Assembly (NCBI RefSeq): GCF_004634245.1
Contig: NZ_SJTF01000004.1
Coordinates: 248,001 to 312,000 of the forward strand
Length of the DNA stretch: 64,000 nucleotides
Origin: Flavobacterium foetidum
Lineage (GTDB): Bacteria; Bacteroidota; Bacteroidia; Flavobacteriales; Flavobacteriaceae
Reading direction: 5' to 3'
The notes beneath the pieces were generated by a model. The model worked only from the letters and a program-made list of their open reading frames with translations, did no database searches and was not told the origin of the DNA. Made by a program: the position numbers and the translations under genes. Within the stretch, counting starts at the first letter, position 1, and each line of letters begins with the position of its first letter. Below, in pieces: positions 37,916 to 45,786 of the stretch.

Positions 37916-40666
37916 ATGAAAAAAAAATTACTTTATCTGGCAGTGATGCTCATGACTGCACAGTTATGGGCTCAATCTATTAACGAAGCGTCGGGATGGC
38001 TTGAATCTGCTTTTGTAAAATGGCAACCAGTAAGCAACGCTCAAACCTACAATGTATACTACACTGGAGGTGGGCTAGTTGACCAAAAAATTGACAACGA
38101 GCTCATTAGGAGTTATGGTACCTATTTTAGAGCTGATATTCCAGGATTGAAAGCAGGAACGTACACTATAAAAATCAAACCCGTTATTTCGGGTGCTGAA
38201 GGAACCGGGACCACAACTTCTTCTTTAACAGTAAAAGCACATGACCGATCTGGATTTGCCTTTTCTAACGCTCGTGTTCCTGGCGCGTATAATGCAGACG
38301 GCACGCCAAAAAGCAATGCTGTAATTCTTTACATTACGCAACAAACAAAAAATACAATTTCGTTAAACGTTACTGGCGCATCAGCAAATCCGTGTGTCGG
38401 ACTGCAAACCATACTTGACGGATATAAAAAAGGAAAAGACACAAGACCTTTAATTATTCGCATGATTGGTCAAATCACCGACTTAACTTATATGATGAAT
38501 GGTGATTTAGTAATTGAAAATAATAACAATGCTGCAAGCTACATCACTCTGGAAGGAATTGGAAACGATGCTACAGCAGATGGCTGGGGGATTAGGGTTA
38601 AAAATGCTTCAAACATAGAAATTCGAAATATTGGAATTATGAATGTGGATAGTGGCGAAGGCGATAACATTGGTTTACAGCAAGACAACGATTATGTCTG
38701 GGTACATAATTGTGATTTCTTTTATGGAAAACCTGGTGGCGACGCAGATCAAATAAAAGGTGATGGAGCTCTAGATTGCAAAAAATCCACTTACGTTACC
38801 TTTTCATACAATCATTTTTGGGATAACGGAAAAAGCAATTTATTGGGTTTAAGCGAAGGAACGACTGAAGGTTTATACATCACTTACCATCATAACTGGT
38901 ACGATCATTCAGATTCACGTCATCCGAGAATTCGTTATTATTCAGCTCACGTTTACAACAACTATTATGACGGAAATTCTAAATACGGCGTAGGATCTAC
39001 ACTAGGTTCTTCTGTATTTGTAGAGGCTAACTTTTTTAGAAACTGTAAATATCCGATGCTAACTTCAATGCAAGGCACAGACATTTTTTACGGAACTGGA
39101 GGAACATTTTCAAGCGAAGACGGTGGTACCATTAAAGCTTTCAACAACACTATGAGTGGACAAAACCGTTTTATTGCATATGATACTTCAACATATCCTG
39201 TAGAGTTTGATGCCTACGTTGCTTCAACTAGAAATGAAACCATCAGCAGTAGTATCAAATCAAAAAAAGGAGCTAAAACTTATAATAATTTCGACACCAA
39301 TTCAAGTGTGATGTATGCTTATACTCCAGAAAGTCCTGAAAATGCAAAAACAACAGTTATGCAGTATGCTGGACGTGTTTCTGGTGGCGATTTTCAATGG
39401 ACATTCAATAATGCCGTTGATGATACCGCAGATGGCGTAAACATAGGGTTGAGAGATGCGCTAAACGCTTACCAGACAAGTTTGGTTGCTGTACAAGGAG
39501 AAACAATCGGAAACCAAACGTTAACCTCAACTTCTAACAACAATCAAACTGTTGCTAGTGGTACTGCAATACAATCGATAGTTTTTACATGGGGCGGAGA
39601 TGCAACAGACGCAACAGTAACGGGTTTACCAGCTTCTGGATTATCATTTGTAAAAAACACTACAGCTAAAACAATCACAATTACGGGAACTCCAACCGCT
39701 ACAGTAAGTTATTCTATTGCTACAACAGGTTCGGCAGGAACTCCTGCAACAGGATCTGGTACAATAACAGTTAATGCAACTGCAACTCAAACATTGACAT
39801 CTACGAATAACAACAGTCAAACCGTTGCAGCCGGAACAGCAATAAATACAATTGTATTTACTTGGGGCGGCACTGCTACCGATGCAACAGTAACCGGGTT
39901 ACCAGCTTCTGGAATCAGCTTTGTGAAAAACACTTCGGCTAAGACCATTACCATTACAGGAACACCAACTGCGAATGTAGCGTATACAGTAACGACTACA
40001 GGAACAGGAACCGCAGCAACAGCTTCTGGAACTATAACCGTTACAACTAGTAATCCTTCTGGAGATGAAATACATAATTTTACTGTATCTGGAAAAGACA
40101 GCGATTTCTACACTATAACAGGCAACCTTTCTACAACAAAAGGAACAGTTACCTATAATGGTTTGACTCTTACCCAATGTTTAAAAATCGAATCTTCTAC
40201 CAACATTTCGTTTACAACTACTCAAACAAGTACTTTAACTTTGGTCTTTGTTGAAGCGGCAGCCACTATAAAAGTGGATAATATAGATAAAGTAGCAACA
40301 AACGGAATTGTAACAGTATCACTTACCGCGGGAAGTCATACTATAACCAAAAAAGATACTTCGAACTTATTTTATATGAGCACGATTTACAATACCGGAA
40401 ACTTAAAAATTGCTGATTCTGATTTATTTTCTCAGACCGAAGAAAAAGTAATTTTACACCCAAATCCGGTGAACAGTACTTTATATTTGACTGACAATGC
40501 TCAAAAAGTGGAAAGTATCGAAATTTTTAATATTCTAGGAAATTTGGTAAAAACTGTTCAAAGAAACACTGAAACAATCGACTTCAGTAATCTGGCACCA
40601 GGAACTTACATTGCAAGAATCCAAACTACTGCAGGAACGATTAATCAGAAAATCATAAAAAAATAA
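37916..40666 (+). CDS. Secreted pectate lyase (PL1) with T9SS sorting domain
   Basis: A 916-residue exported enzyme that cleaves polygalacturonate by beta-elimination. Order: signal peptide (about 1-19, ends AQLWAQ), an N-terminal fibronectin-like segment (about 27-110), a PL1 right-handed beta-helix (about 130-430) with Ca-site acidic residues near D276-D278 ([14 protein letters not shown]) and the catalytic-type RHPR at 335-338, two tandem 91-residue repeats (from residue 534 and 625), a beta-rich domain (about 715-835), and a type A T9SS C-terminal domain ([11 protein letters not shown] at about 848, ending INQKIIKK). It is secreted or surface-attached through the type IX system. Regulation probably through the operator over its start site. 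Confidence 0.93.
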   Translation: MKKKLLYLAVMLMTAQLWAQSINEASGWLESAFVKWQPVSNAQTYNVYYTGGGLVDQKIDNELIRSYGTYFRADIPGLKAGTYTIKIKPVISGAEGTGTTTSSLTVKAHDRSGFAFSNARVPGAYNADGTPKSNAVILYITQQTKNTISLNVTGASANPCVGLQTILDGYKKGKDTRPLIIRMIGQITDLTYMMNGDLVIENNNNAASYITLEGIGNDATADGWGIRVKNASNIEIRNIGIMNVDSGEGDNIGLQQDNDYVWVHNCDFFYGKPGGDADQIKGDGALDCKKSTYVTFSYNHFWDNGKSNLLGLSEGTTEGLYITYHHNWYDHSDSRHPRIRYYSAHVYNNYYDGNSKYGVGSTLGSSVFVEANFFRNCKYPMLTSMQGTDIFYGTGGTFSSEDGGTIKAFNNTMSGQNRFIAYDTSTYPVEFDAYVASTRNETISSSIKSKKGAKTYNNFDTNSSVMYAYTPESPENAKTTVMQYAGRVSGGDFQWTFNNAVDDTADGVNIGLRDALNAYQTSLVAVQGETIGNQTLTSTSNNNQTVASGTAIQSIVFTWGGDATDATVTGLPASGLSFVKNTTAKTITITGTPTATVSYSIATTGSAGTPATGSGTITVNATATQTLTSTNNNSQTVAAGTAINTIVFTWGGTATDATVTGLPASGISFVKNTSAKTITITGTPTANVAYTVTTTGTGTAATASGTITVTTSNPSGDEIHNFTVSGKDSDFYTITGNLSTTKGTVTYNGLTLTQCLKIESSTNISFTTTQTSTLTLVFVEAAATIKVDNIDKVATNGIVTVSLTAGSHTITKKDTSNLFYMSTIYNTGNLKIADSDLFSQTEEKVILHPNPVNSTLYLTDNAQKVESIEIFNILGNLVKTVQRNTETIDFSNLAPGTYIARIQTTAGTINQKIIKK
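39515..40060 (+). repeat. Two tandem 273-bp repeats inside the pectate lyase gene
   Basis: Units begin at 39515 and 39788 and encode 91-residue modules both starting QTLTST and sharing the [16 protein letters not shown] core. They are probably Ig-like spacer modules between catalytic and C-terminal domains. Confidence 0.85.
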
Positions 40667-40683
40667 ATCTTTTCTAAACAAAG

Positions 40684-40713
40684 AAAGGCTTCCTAAATTT
40701 TGGAAGCCTTTTG
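40684..40713. terminator. Bidirectional terminator between convergent genes
   Basis: AAAGGCTTCC pairs with GGAAGCCTTT; serves the pectate lyase gene and the minus-strand operon ending at 40724. Confidence 0.8.
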
Positions 40714-40723
40714 CATTTTATTT

Positions 40724-41125
40724 CTATCTATTACGGTTTCTGAATTCTTGTTGCTCTGTTATTTTTCCAAATTCACTCAAACATTTTTTTATCGTTTCTA
40801 GATTAATTCCAACGAAAAATAACATACCAATAAAAATTACAATCCAGCTGTAAACAATCTTTACAAAAGAAATATCAGATGCAGCTACGTAGAAAATGAA
40901 TGTTGGCAGAATCGATACTATAAATGTCAGTCCTAATACCAGCATTAACGGATTTATGATAAAACTGTTTATGCTATGAAGCCCAAGTTTTCTACTAATG
41001 ATTGCTAAAAAAATCAAAGCCAAAATTCCGAAAACTATGCCTGCAAAACTATAAATCATAACAATATCAGGCTGATTGTTTATCAGTTGTTCATATCCAA
41101 AAAAAGTATCAAAATTGAATTCCAT
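40724..41125 (-). CDS. Hypothetical membrane protein, 133 aa
   Basis: Not recognised as a named family. It has three predicted membrane helices (about 22-45, 55-80, 85-107) and a charged C-terminal tail (EFGKITEQQEFRNRNR). Its start overlaps the end of the LemA gene by 17 bp, so it is the last gene of the four-gene membrane operon and probably works with LemA and the GIDE-like protein. Confidence 0.8.
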   Translation of the reverse strand: MEFNFDTFFGYEQLINNQPDIVMIYSFAGIVFGILALIFLAIISRKLGLHSINSFIINPLMLVLGLTFIVSILPTFIFYVAASDISFVKIVYSWIVIFIGMLFFVGINLETIKKCLSEFGKITEQQEFRNRNR

Positions 41126-41672
41126 CGTACTTCTTTTGTTCTGGTGTTACATCAAATAAACTCTGAGATTTATACCCCATCATTTTGGCTAAAATAAAGT
41201 TAGGGAACTCTTCAATTCCCACATTGTAAAGATTTATGCTGTCGTTAAAAAACTCTCTTCTGTCTGCAATTTTATCTTCCATTTGCGAAACTCTTCGCTG
41301 CAGTTCCAAAAAATTACTGTTGGATGCTAAGGTTGGATAATTTTCAGAAACAGCAAATAGGTTTTTCATCGTTTTTGAAAACTCATTTGCATTTTCAATT
41401 TTTTCTCCAACTGATTTTGAGTTCAAAAAATCGGTTCTTAATTTAGTTAGATTCGTTAATAATTCCGTTTCATGTTCCATAAATTTAGAAGCCACTTTTA
41501 CCAACTCTGGAACTTCTTCTGCTCTTTGCATTAGAATCACATCTATGTTTCTAAAGGCTTTTTCATAATTATTTTTAAGCATAACCAGCTTATTATAAAT
41601 TCTGATGAAAAAATTAAAAAATATAATTAGAAGAATTATTCCGGCTATTAAAGCGATGTTTTGAACAGTCAT
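41109..41672 (-). CDS. LemA family protein
   Basis: A 187-residue membrane-anchored helical-bundle protein. An N-terminal helix (about 5-25, IALIAGIILLIIFFNFFIR) is followed by the LemA signature (NNYEKAFRNIDVILMQRAEEVPELVKVA) and four long helices. LemA proteins have periplasmic or outward-facing bundles of unknown biochemical role. It lies between the GIDE-like and small membrane genes; the association of LemA with GIDE-type membrane proteins is known from other bacteria. Confidence 0.92.
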   Translation of the reverse strand: MTVQNIALIAGIILLIIFFNFFIRIYNKLVMLKNNYEKAFRNIDVILMQRAEEVPELVKVASKFMEHETELLTNLTKLRTDFLNSKSVGEKIENANEFSKTMKNLFAVSENYPTLASNSNFLELQRRVSQMEDKIADRREFFNDSINLYNVGIEEFPNFILAKMMGYKSQSLFDVTPEQKKYDGIQF

Positions 41673-41677
41673 ATTGG

Positions 41678-42721
41678 TTAGTTTAGAATGATATAAATAA
41701 TTAGAAGCGAAATAAAAAACAAGGTAATCAAAAAAGAATCCAACAAAAGTTTGTATTTATTTCTAAAGGAAATACTTCTCGGAATTGCAATTCCAAATAC
41801 ACTATCTGGGTTTCCTTTTTTTATGATTGTATTTCCATTATCCGAAGAGGCGTAACCCACCAAAAACATATAATCATTATTTTTTAGATACGTTTCAGAA
41901 TGCCTAGTCTTACCACCCTTTTGATTATCAACCCTATCAAAAAAGTACTCCATTCCTTCTCCGTCAACAGTAACAGAACCTGTTTCGTCTTTAATTTTAA
42001 ATTTACCTGTCTTAATTTCACTAAAAATAGTCGAATAAGTCGTTCTTCCATCATCGTCAGGTTTGCTTTCTTCTTCAATTTTATAATAATATCCAATGCA
42101 GGGTTTATTAAAATACGGCGAAATAATAGGTTCGATTTCTTCTAAATCGCCTTCTACTTCGACCATTCCCATCGCAATTGAATCAATTTTTGAAGTGGGA
42201 AGAATGGATTGCAGACGCATAAATTTGCTTTTACTGCTGGGAAAAAAGATATTCTTTAGGATAATAAAACCGGGAATAATTAAAAAAAGAAGTTTTAGAT
42301 TTCCGGTCTCCGCCAATAAAGCAAAAGTTCCAAAAATGCTGGCTACTATAAAAAAACCTAGAATCTTTTGACCAAAAGTGGTTTTTGGAATGTTATGTTT
42401 TTTATTAAACTTTTCTCGCTCTATTTTATCCTCTTTACTACTTTGAATTCCCGAATAAATCATACCTATAATTGCAAAAACAAAAACAGAAATAAATAAT
42501 AGCAGCACAGCAGCCAAAGGAAAAGAAGGGTCTATTAAAAAACTAATTCCAACAATAGCGGGAGATAAAATAAAAAACAGCCAATTTGGAAATTTCAAAT
42601 TAAAGAGACCAGAAAAAATTACCGTTTGAAACAAAGCGATTCCTAAACTAAAAAGCATTAAAAAAATAACCTCTACAGCATCTGTTTTGTTATGGGTTAA
42701 AAATTCAAAAAGATCATTCAT
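41678..42721 (-). CDS. Multi-helix membrane protein with GIDE-like domain
   Basis: A 347-residue protein with five or six N-terminal helices (about 10-165), a soluble middle domain (about 180-305) and a C-terminal helix (about 322-346). The soluble part (GMVEVEGDLEEIEPIISPYF, PCIGYYYKIEEES, FKIKDETGSVTVD) resembles the GIDE domain first described in the mitochondrial E3 ligase MAPL/MULAN; there is no RING domain, as in bacterial versions. Five bases upstream of LemA. Function in bacteria unknown; the domain assignment is by pattern and needs a profile search. Confidence 0.75.
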   Translation of the reverse strand: MNDLFEFLTHNKTDAVEVIFLMLFSLGIALFQTVIFSGLFNLKFPNWLFFILSPAIVGISFLIDPSFPLAAVLLLFISVFVFAIIGMIYSGIQSSKEDKIEREKFNKKHNIPKTTFGQKILGFFIVASIFGTFALLAETGNLKLLFLIIPGFIILKNIFFPSSKSKFMRLQSILPTSKIDSIAMGMVEVEGDLEEIEPIISPYFNKPCIGYYYKIEEESKPDDDGRTTYSTIFSEIKTGKFKIKDETGSVTVDGEGMEYFFDRVDNQKGGKTRHSETYLKNNDYMFLVGYASSDNGNTIIKKGNPDSVFGIAIPRSISFRNKYKLLLDSFLITLFFISLLIIYIILN

Positions 42722-42738
42722 AAAATGGCAAATAGTTT

Positions 42739-43551
42739 TTAAAATATAATTTCAACTTCACTAGAAAGTAATTTTCTTATTCTGCTTCTCTCTAAGTCTG
42801 AAATAGGATTATTACTTAAATCCAAACCGATAAGTTTATGCAATTTATTGACCTCATTCGGTATTTCAGTAATTTCATTATGACTTAAAACCAAGAACTT
42901 TAAACTTTTAAACTGTAAAATCTCTATAGGAAATGTTTTCAATTGTTGTTTAGACAAATCCAATTCGATAACCAGTTCTGGTTTTAATTTAGCCTCCTCT
43001 AGATTATAAAAAGTCGTTTTTTCTTTTTTCTTCTCTTCCTTATTTCTGCTTAAAAGACCAAATCCCGCTAAAATCAAAGACGCTATAAAAAAGATGCACA
43101 AAAACGCTGGCCAAATTGGATCATCTTTTTTTTCTGATGTAAAAAGACGAGCGTAAATGTAATAAGCCATTCCGAGAACAAGTGTAAGAAACAGCCCAAG
43201 AAATAGTAAATAAAGACAATATTTTATTATAGAAAAAATCACATTTTTTACTGCGGTCGTTTTCTTTGCAATGAAAAAGTATGCGACCAGACCTAAAATT
43301 AAAATCCAAAAAACCGCTACGCCGATTATTGCAATTTTATTTCCGTTTTCAATAATAGCAAATGAGAAAGAAATAGGAAACATTAAAGCAAACCCAATTA
43401 AAAGTGCTGCTAAACCAAGAGACAAACAGCCACCCTTTTGTTTTTTATTGGATGATTTCAGCCATAGATAGGCCAATAAAAAAGATAACGGAATAACTCC
43501 AATAAATGCATATCCAAAAGGAGTAAGTCCAGCTAAAAAAATCACAGTCAT
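42739..43551 (-). CDS. Membrane protein with C-terminal leucine-rich repeats
   Basis: A 270-residue protein: six hydrophobic helices (about 5-28, 40-62, 70-93, 108-130, 148-165) and a cytoplasmic or periplasmic tail (about 185-270) with three leucine-rich repeats (LELDLSKQQLKTFP, LKFLVLSHNEITEIP, LIGLDLSNNPISDLE). The first gene of the operon, 17 bp ahead of the GIDE-like gene. LRRs suggest protein binding. The promoter is not obvious; the upstream region to 43640 shows only a weak TAATTTG. Confidence 0.8.
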   Translation of the reverse strand: MTVIFLAGLTPFGYAFIGVIPLSFLLAYLWLKSSNKKQKGGCLSLGLAALLIGFALMFPISFSFAIIENGNKIAIIGVAVFWILILGLVAYFFIAKKTTAVKNVIFSIIKYCLYLLFLGLFLTLVLGMAYYIYARLFTSEKKDDPIWPAFLCIFFIASLILAGFGLLSRNKEEKKKEKTTFYNLEEAKLKPELVIELDLSKQQLKTFPIEILQFKSLKFLVLSHNEITEIPNEVNKLHKLIGLDLSNNPISDLERSRIRKLLSSEVEIIF

Positions 43552-43641
43552 TATTAGTTGCTTATAAATTAGTCATCATTATGATGCTCGGAAAATAACG
43601 GCAAACACAAATTAAAGTAAAAATACTACAAATTGTGCCAT

Positions 43642-43679
43642 AAAAAACCGCTTTCTTCAATTAATGAAAAAAGCGGTTT
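43642..43679 (-). terminator. Original terminator of the aldehyde dehydrogenase gene
   Basis: On the minus strand AAACCGCTTT ... AAAGCGGTTT followed by T residues. It lies just beyond the displaced 106-bp dehydrogenase fragment, which suggests that this fragment is the native 3' end. Confidence 0.8.
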
Positions 43680-43697
43680 GCAATTAAATTGGGTATC

Positions 43698-43803
43698 TTT
43701 TACAAATCAAATTTAATTCCCTGCGCCAATGGAAGATTTGTGGTATAATTAATCGTATTCGTCTGACGTCTCATGTAGATTTTCCAAGCATCAGAACCTG
43801 ATT
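43698..43803 (-). pseudogene. Duplicated 3' end of the aldehyde dehydrogenase gene (left direct repeat)
   Basis: These 106 bp match 45681-45786 with three mismatches, all silent in the dehydrogenase frame. They encode the last 33 residues ([20 protein letters not shown] and onward) plus the stop codon, without a start. The fragment stops abruptly at 43803, where the insert begins. The 347-bp gap 43552-43898 thus holds an operon leader, a terminator, this fragment and about 95 bp of AT-rich sequence. Confidence 0.92.
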
Positions 43804-43898
43804 TGAATTAACTCGGAATTCTTTAAAGAAAATAGTTTTTTCTATTTATTTAGTCTCTTTACTTTCGTCAAAGTAAGAAAAGAATTTATAACAAATTA

Positions 43899-44552
43899 TT
43901 AAAGACTTGCTTTCACAAATACTCTTTTCAAAACTCCATTTTTTTCGACTCCTTTCACAATTAACATTAATTGCTTGTGAGTTTTATGAAATACCTTGCA
44001 ATGAACAAGTTTAATATGTCCTAAATAAGAGTTCCCTTTAAAAACCTTAACGGCATTTTTATCAAAAGCATTTTCTGGCTCTAATTCGTATCTTAAAATA
44101 TCCCCTACAACAATCATTTCTGAAGGAATTTTGGCTTCACTTAACCCTGTTATTTCTGTCACAAATGATAGTCCATCTTTTGGATTAAAATCAGCTAAAA
44201 ATTCAAAACTATCCGTAGGAAGCAGACCTTGCGTAAAAGCTAACATATAATATTTATCATCTCTTTTAGTAAGATCAATGCCCCAAAAATCATAAAAATC
44301 CTTTAAATCTGGTCTTTCGCTTCTAATTAAACGTTGTCCAAAAATTTCAATTACATTTTCAGAATAAATCTTATCCGTGTCAGGAAAACCTTCGTAATGT
44401 ACAAAACCAAGTTTTTTTGCTTTATCTACTCCTGCCTGATTATATTGAAAGCGGATTCCTTCTGAAGCACTTTTTTTTATAGTACCTACAGATATTCGAC
44501 TACTGCCTTTTCCTGGTCTCCAGATAAGGTGTATGTTTCCTATTGCTTTCAT
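43899..44552 (-). CDS. HIRAN-domain protein with HipA N-domain-like part
   Basis: A 217-residue soluble protein. The first half (about 1-100; ISVGTIKKSASEGIRFQYNQ) resembles the N-subdomain 1 of HipA kinases (a beta-rich 'couple' domain, as in stand-alone HipS). The second half (about 125-215) is a HIRAN domain: FVTEITGLSEAK, LEPENAFDKNAVKVF and SYLGHIK, a fold known to bind DNA 3' ends in HLTF. Its start codon overlaps the stop of the upstream kinase gene (ATGA). It is likely the partner or antitoxin of the kinase. Assignment of the N-terminal part is inference; the HIRAN call is firmer. Confidence 0.75.
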   Translation of the reverse strand: MKAIGNIHLIWRPGKGSSRISVGTIKKSASEGIRFQYNQAGVDKAKKLGFVHYEGFPDTDKIYSENVIEIFGQRLIRSERPDLKDFYDFWGIDLTKRDDKYYMLAFTQGLLPTDSFEFLADFNPKDGLSFVTEITGLSEAKIPSEMIVVGDILRYELEPENAFDKNAVKVFKGNSYLGHIKLVHCKVFHKTHKQLMLIVKGVEKNGVLKRVFVKASL

Positions 44553-45610
44553 AAAAGTTTTATTAAATTTTCGATACGCAAAGTTATCACTTTAAACATC
44601 AATTGCTTTCTTTCGTCAGATAATTTAAAGTTAATTAAATTAATTGGAATGTTCTTATCGATATTATCTATAATTTCTTTAATTAACTCGGAATTATATC
44701 TTTCTTTGACTCTTTTAATATATTTTTTAGTTTTAGGATTTTCATTTATTAATAGTTCAATGAGCTCCAAATGCTTTTTTTTCTTCAAATTACCATTCCA
44801 ATGAATTTCCGATTCACCTTTTTTCACATAGGCTTCCAGCATTTGTTTATCATTCAACATTTTTAAAACTCTTTGATCAGTATGCTCCCTTCCGAGACAA
44901 CATCCACTATCATAAATTGGAGCAAAATGATAATTATAAGTGTACGTAACATAATCTGAGTTCATTTTTACATGAACTTTTGTTTCTTCTTTTAAATTGC
45001 TATTTGACAGTTTTTTTATTTTATTTTTAATTTTATCAAAAACACTTGATATCTCTTCTTTCACCAAATCTTCATCTAACTCATAAGTTGACAGAACACC
45101 CCAATTTTCTTGGTGTCTATCTGAATTTCCAATAATACTATCGAACACAATAATTTCAATTATATTTTTGATAAAATGATCCAAAGAAAAGTCTTTAAGC
45201 GCATCACAAATAAATTGAAATGTATAGTCTTTTTTATGCTGGTCGGGATCATAGTGAGGTCTAAAACCTGTTAAATAAGTTTTACCCTCTGTTAATTTAT
45301 CATTTGAATTTAAAATCATAGATTTTGATATGCACCCAATTCTTTGTTTATGATTTTCATCAAATGCAATATTGTAATCCAACATTGGAAACCCTAAAAA
45401 CTGTCCTATTTTTGAAGAAACAATTTCCGACCAAAACTCTGTCGGATATCTAATCTCCCCTTCAATTGTTTCTTTAGATCCCTTGAAAAAATATTCATCG
45501 TTAGTAGTTGGTTCCAAAGCAATATATTTACTTCTCGTTCCACCTGTACTATAATGCACATTTTTGTGCCATTCGGAAATATCCGTAAATGTCGCTTCAA
45601 ATTGATTCAT
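44549..45610 (-). CDS. HipA-like serine/threonine kinase
   Basis: A 353-residue kinase of the HipA/CtkA fold. Visible motifs: Gly-rich loop STGGTRSK (residues 21-28), ATP lysine in YFFKGS (Lys43), Glu62, catalytic loop N162-S-D164-R-H166-x-x-N169 (IIGNSDRHQENWG), and the metal-binding DFG-like aspartate D234 in APIYDSG. The HipA N-terminal subdomain is missing but a similar domain is in the next gene. HipA-type toxins phosphorylate tRNA synthetases; the target here is unknown. AT-rich and Lys/Asn/Ile-rich, unlike neighbours. No HipB-like DNA-binding gene is adjacent and no promoter was recognised. Confidence 0.8.
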   Translation of the reverse strand: MNQFEATFTDISEWHKNVHYSTGGTRSKYIALEPTTNDEYFFKGSKETIEGEIRYPTEFWSEIVSSKIGQFLGFPMLDYNIAFDENHKQRIGCISKSMILNSNDKLTEGKTYLTGFRPHYDPDQHKKDYTFQFICDALKDFSLDHFIKNIIEIIVFDSIIGNSDRHQENWGVLSTYELDEDLVKEEISSVFDKIKNKIKKLSNSNLKEETKVHVKMNSDYVTYTYNYHFAPIYDSGCCLGREHTDQRVLKMLNDKQMLEAYVKKGESEIHWNGNLKKKKHLELIELLINENPKTKKYIKRVKERYNSELIKEIIDNIDKNIPINLINFKLSDERKQLMFKVITLRIENLIKLL

Positions 45611-45625
45611 AAAATAAATTAAATA

Positions 45626-45658
45626 AAAATGCTTAATCTAAAATAGAAAAAGCATTTT
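45626..45658 (-). terminator. AT-rich hairpin between the aldehyde dehydrogenase and kinase genes
   Basis: On the minus strand AAAATGCTT ... AAGCATTTTT. It may end dehydrogenase transcription or only attenuate it, in which case the insert genes are read through. Confidence 0.55.
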
Positions 45659-45680
45659 AAATAACCCGATGTTTATCATA

Positions 45681-45786
45681 TTTTACAAATCAAATTTAAT
45701 TCCCTGCGCCAACGGAAGATTTGTGGTATAATTGATCGTATTCGTCTGACGTCTCATGTAGATTTTCCAGGCATCAGAACCTGATT
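45681..45786 (-). repeat. Right direct repeat (3' end of the aldehyde dehydrogenase gene)
   Basis: The copy that completes the intact dehydrogenase gene; 103 of 106 bp identical to 43698-43803. Confidence 0.92.

Larger units (their letters stand above)
43699..45682. mobile_element. Accessory insert at the aldehyde dehydrogenase 3' end
   Basis: About 2.0 kb flanked by 106-bp direct repeats (43698-43803 and 45681-45786), carrying only the HipA-like kinase and HIRAN genes. No integrase or transposase is present. The layout is that of an element integrated at the 3' end of a gene and restoring its reading frame. The exact boundaries within the repeats cannot be set from one sequence. Confidence 0.7.

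Noticed and set aside
39899..40177. Minus-strand frame rich in Cys and Ser in the pectate lyase gene
   Set aside because: It is the complement of the Thr/Gly-rich repeats and has no independent support.
43806..43820. 15-bp match AATTAACTCGGAATT at 43806 and 44681 within the insert
   Set aside because: One copy is in the kinase coding region; with this AT-rich sequence a single short match is weak evidence for a recombination site, though its position next to the repeat boundary is curious.
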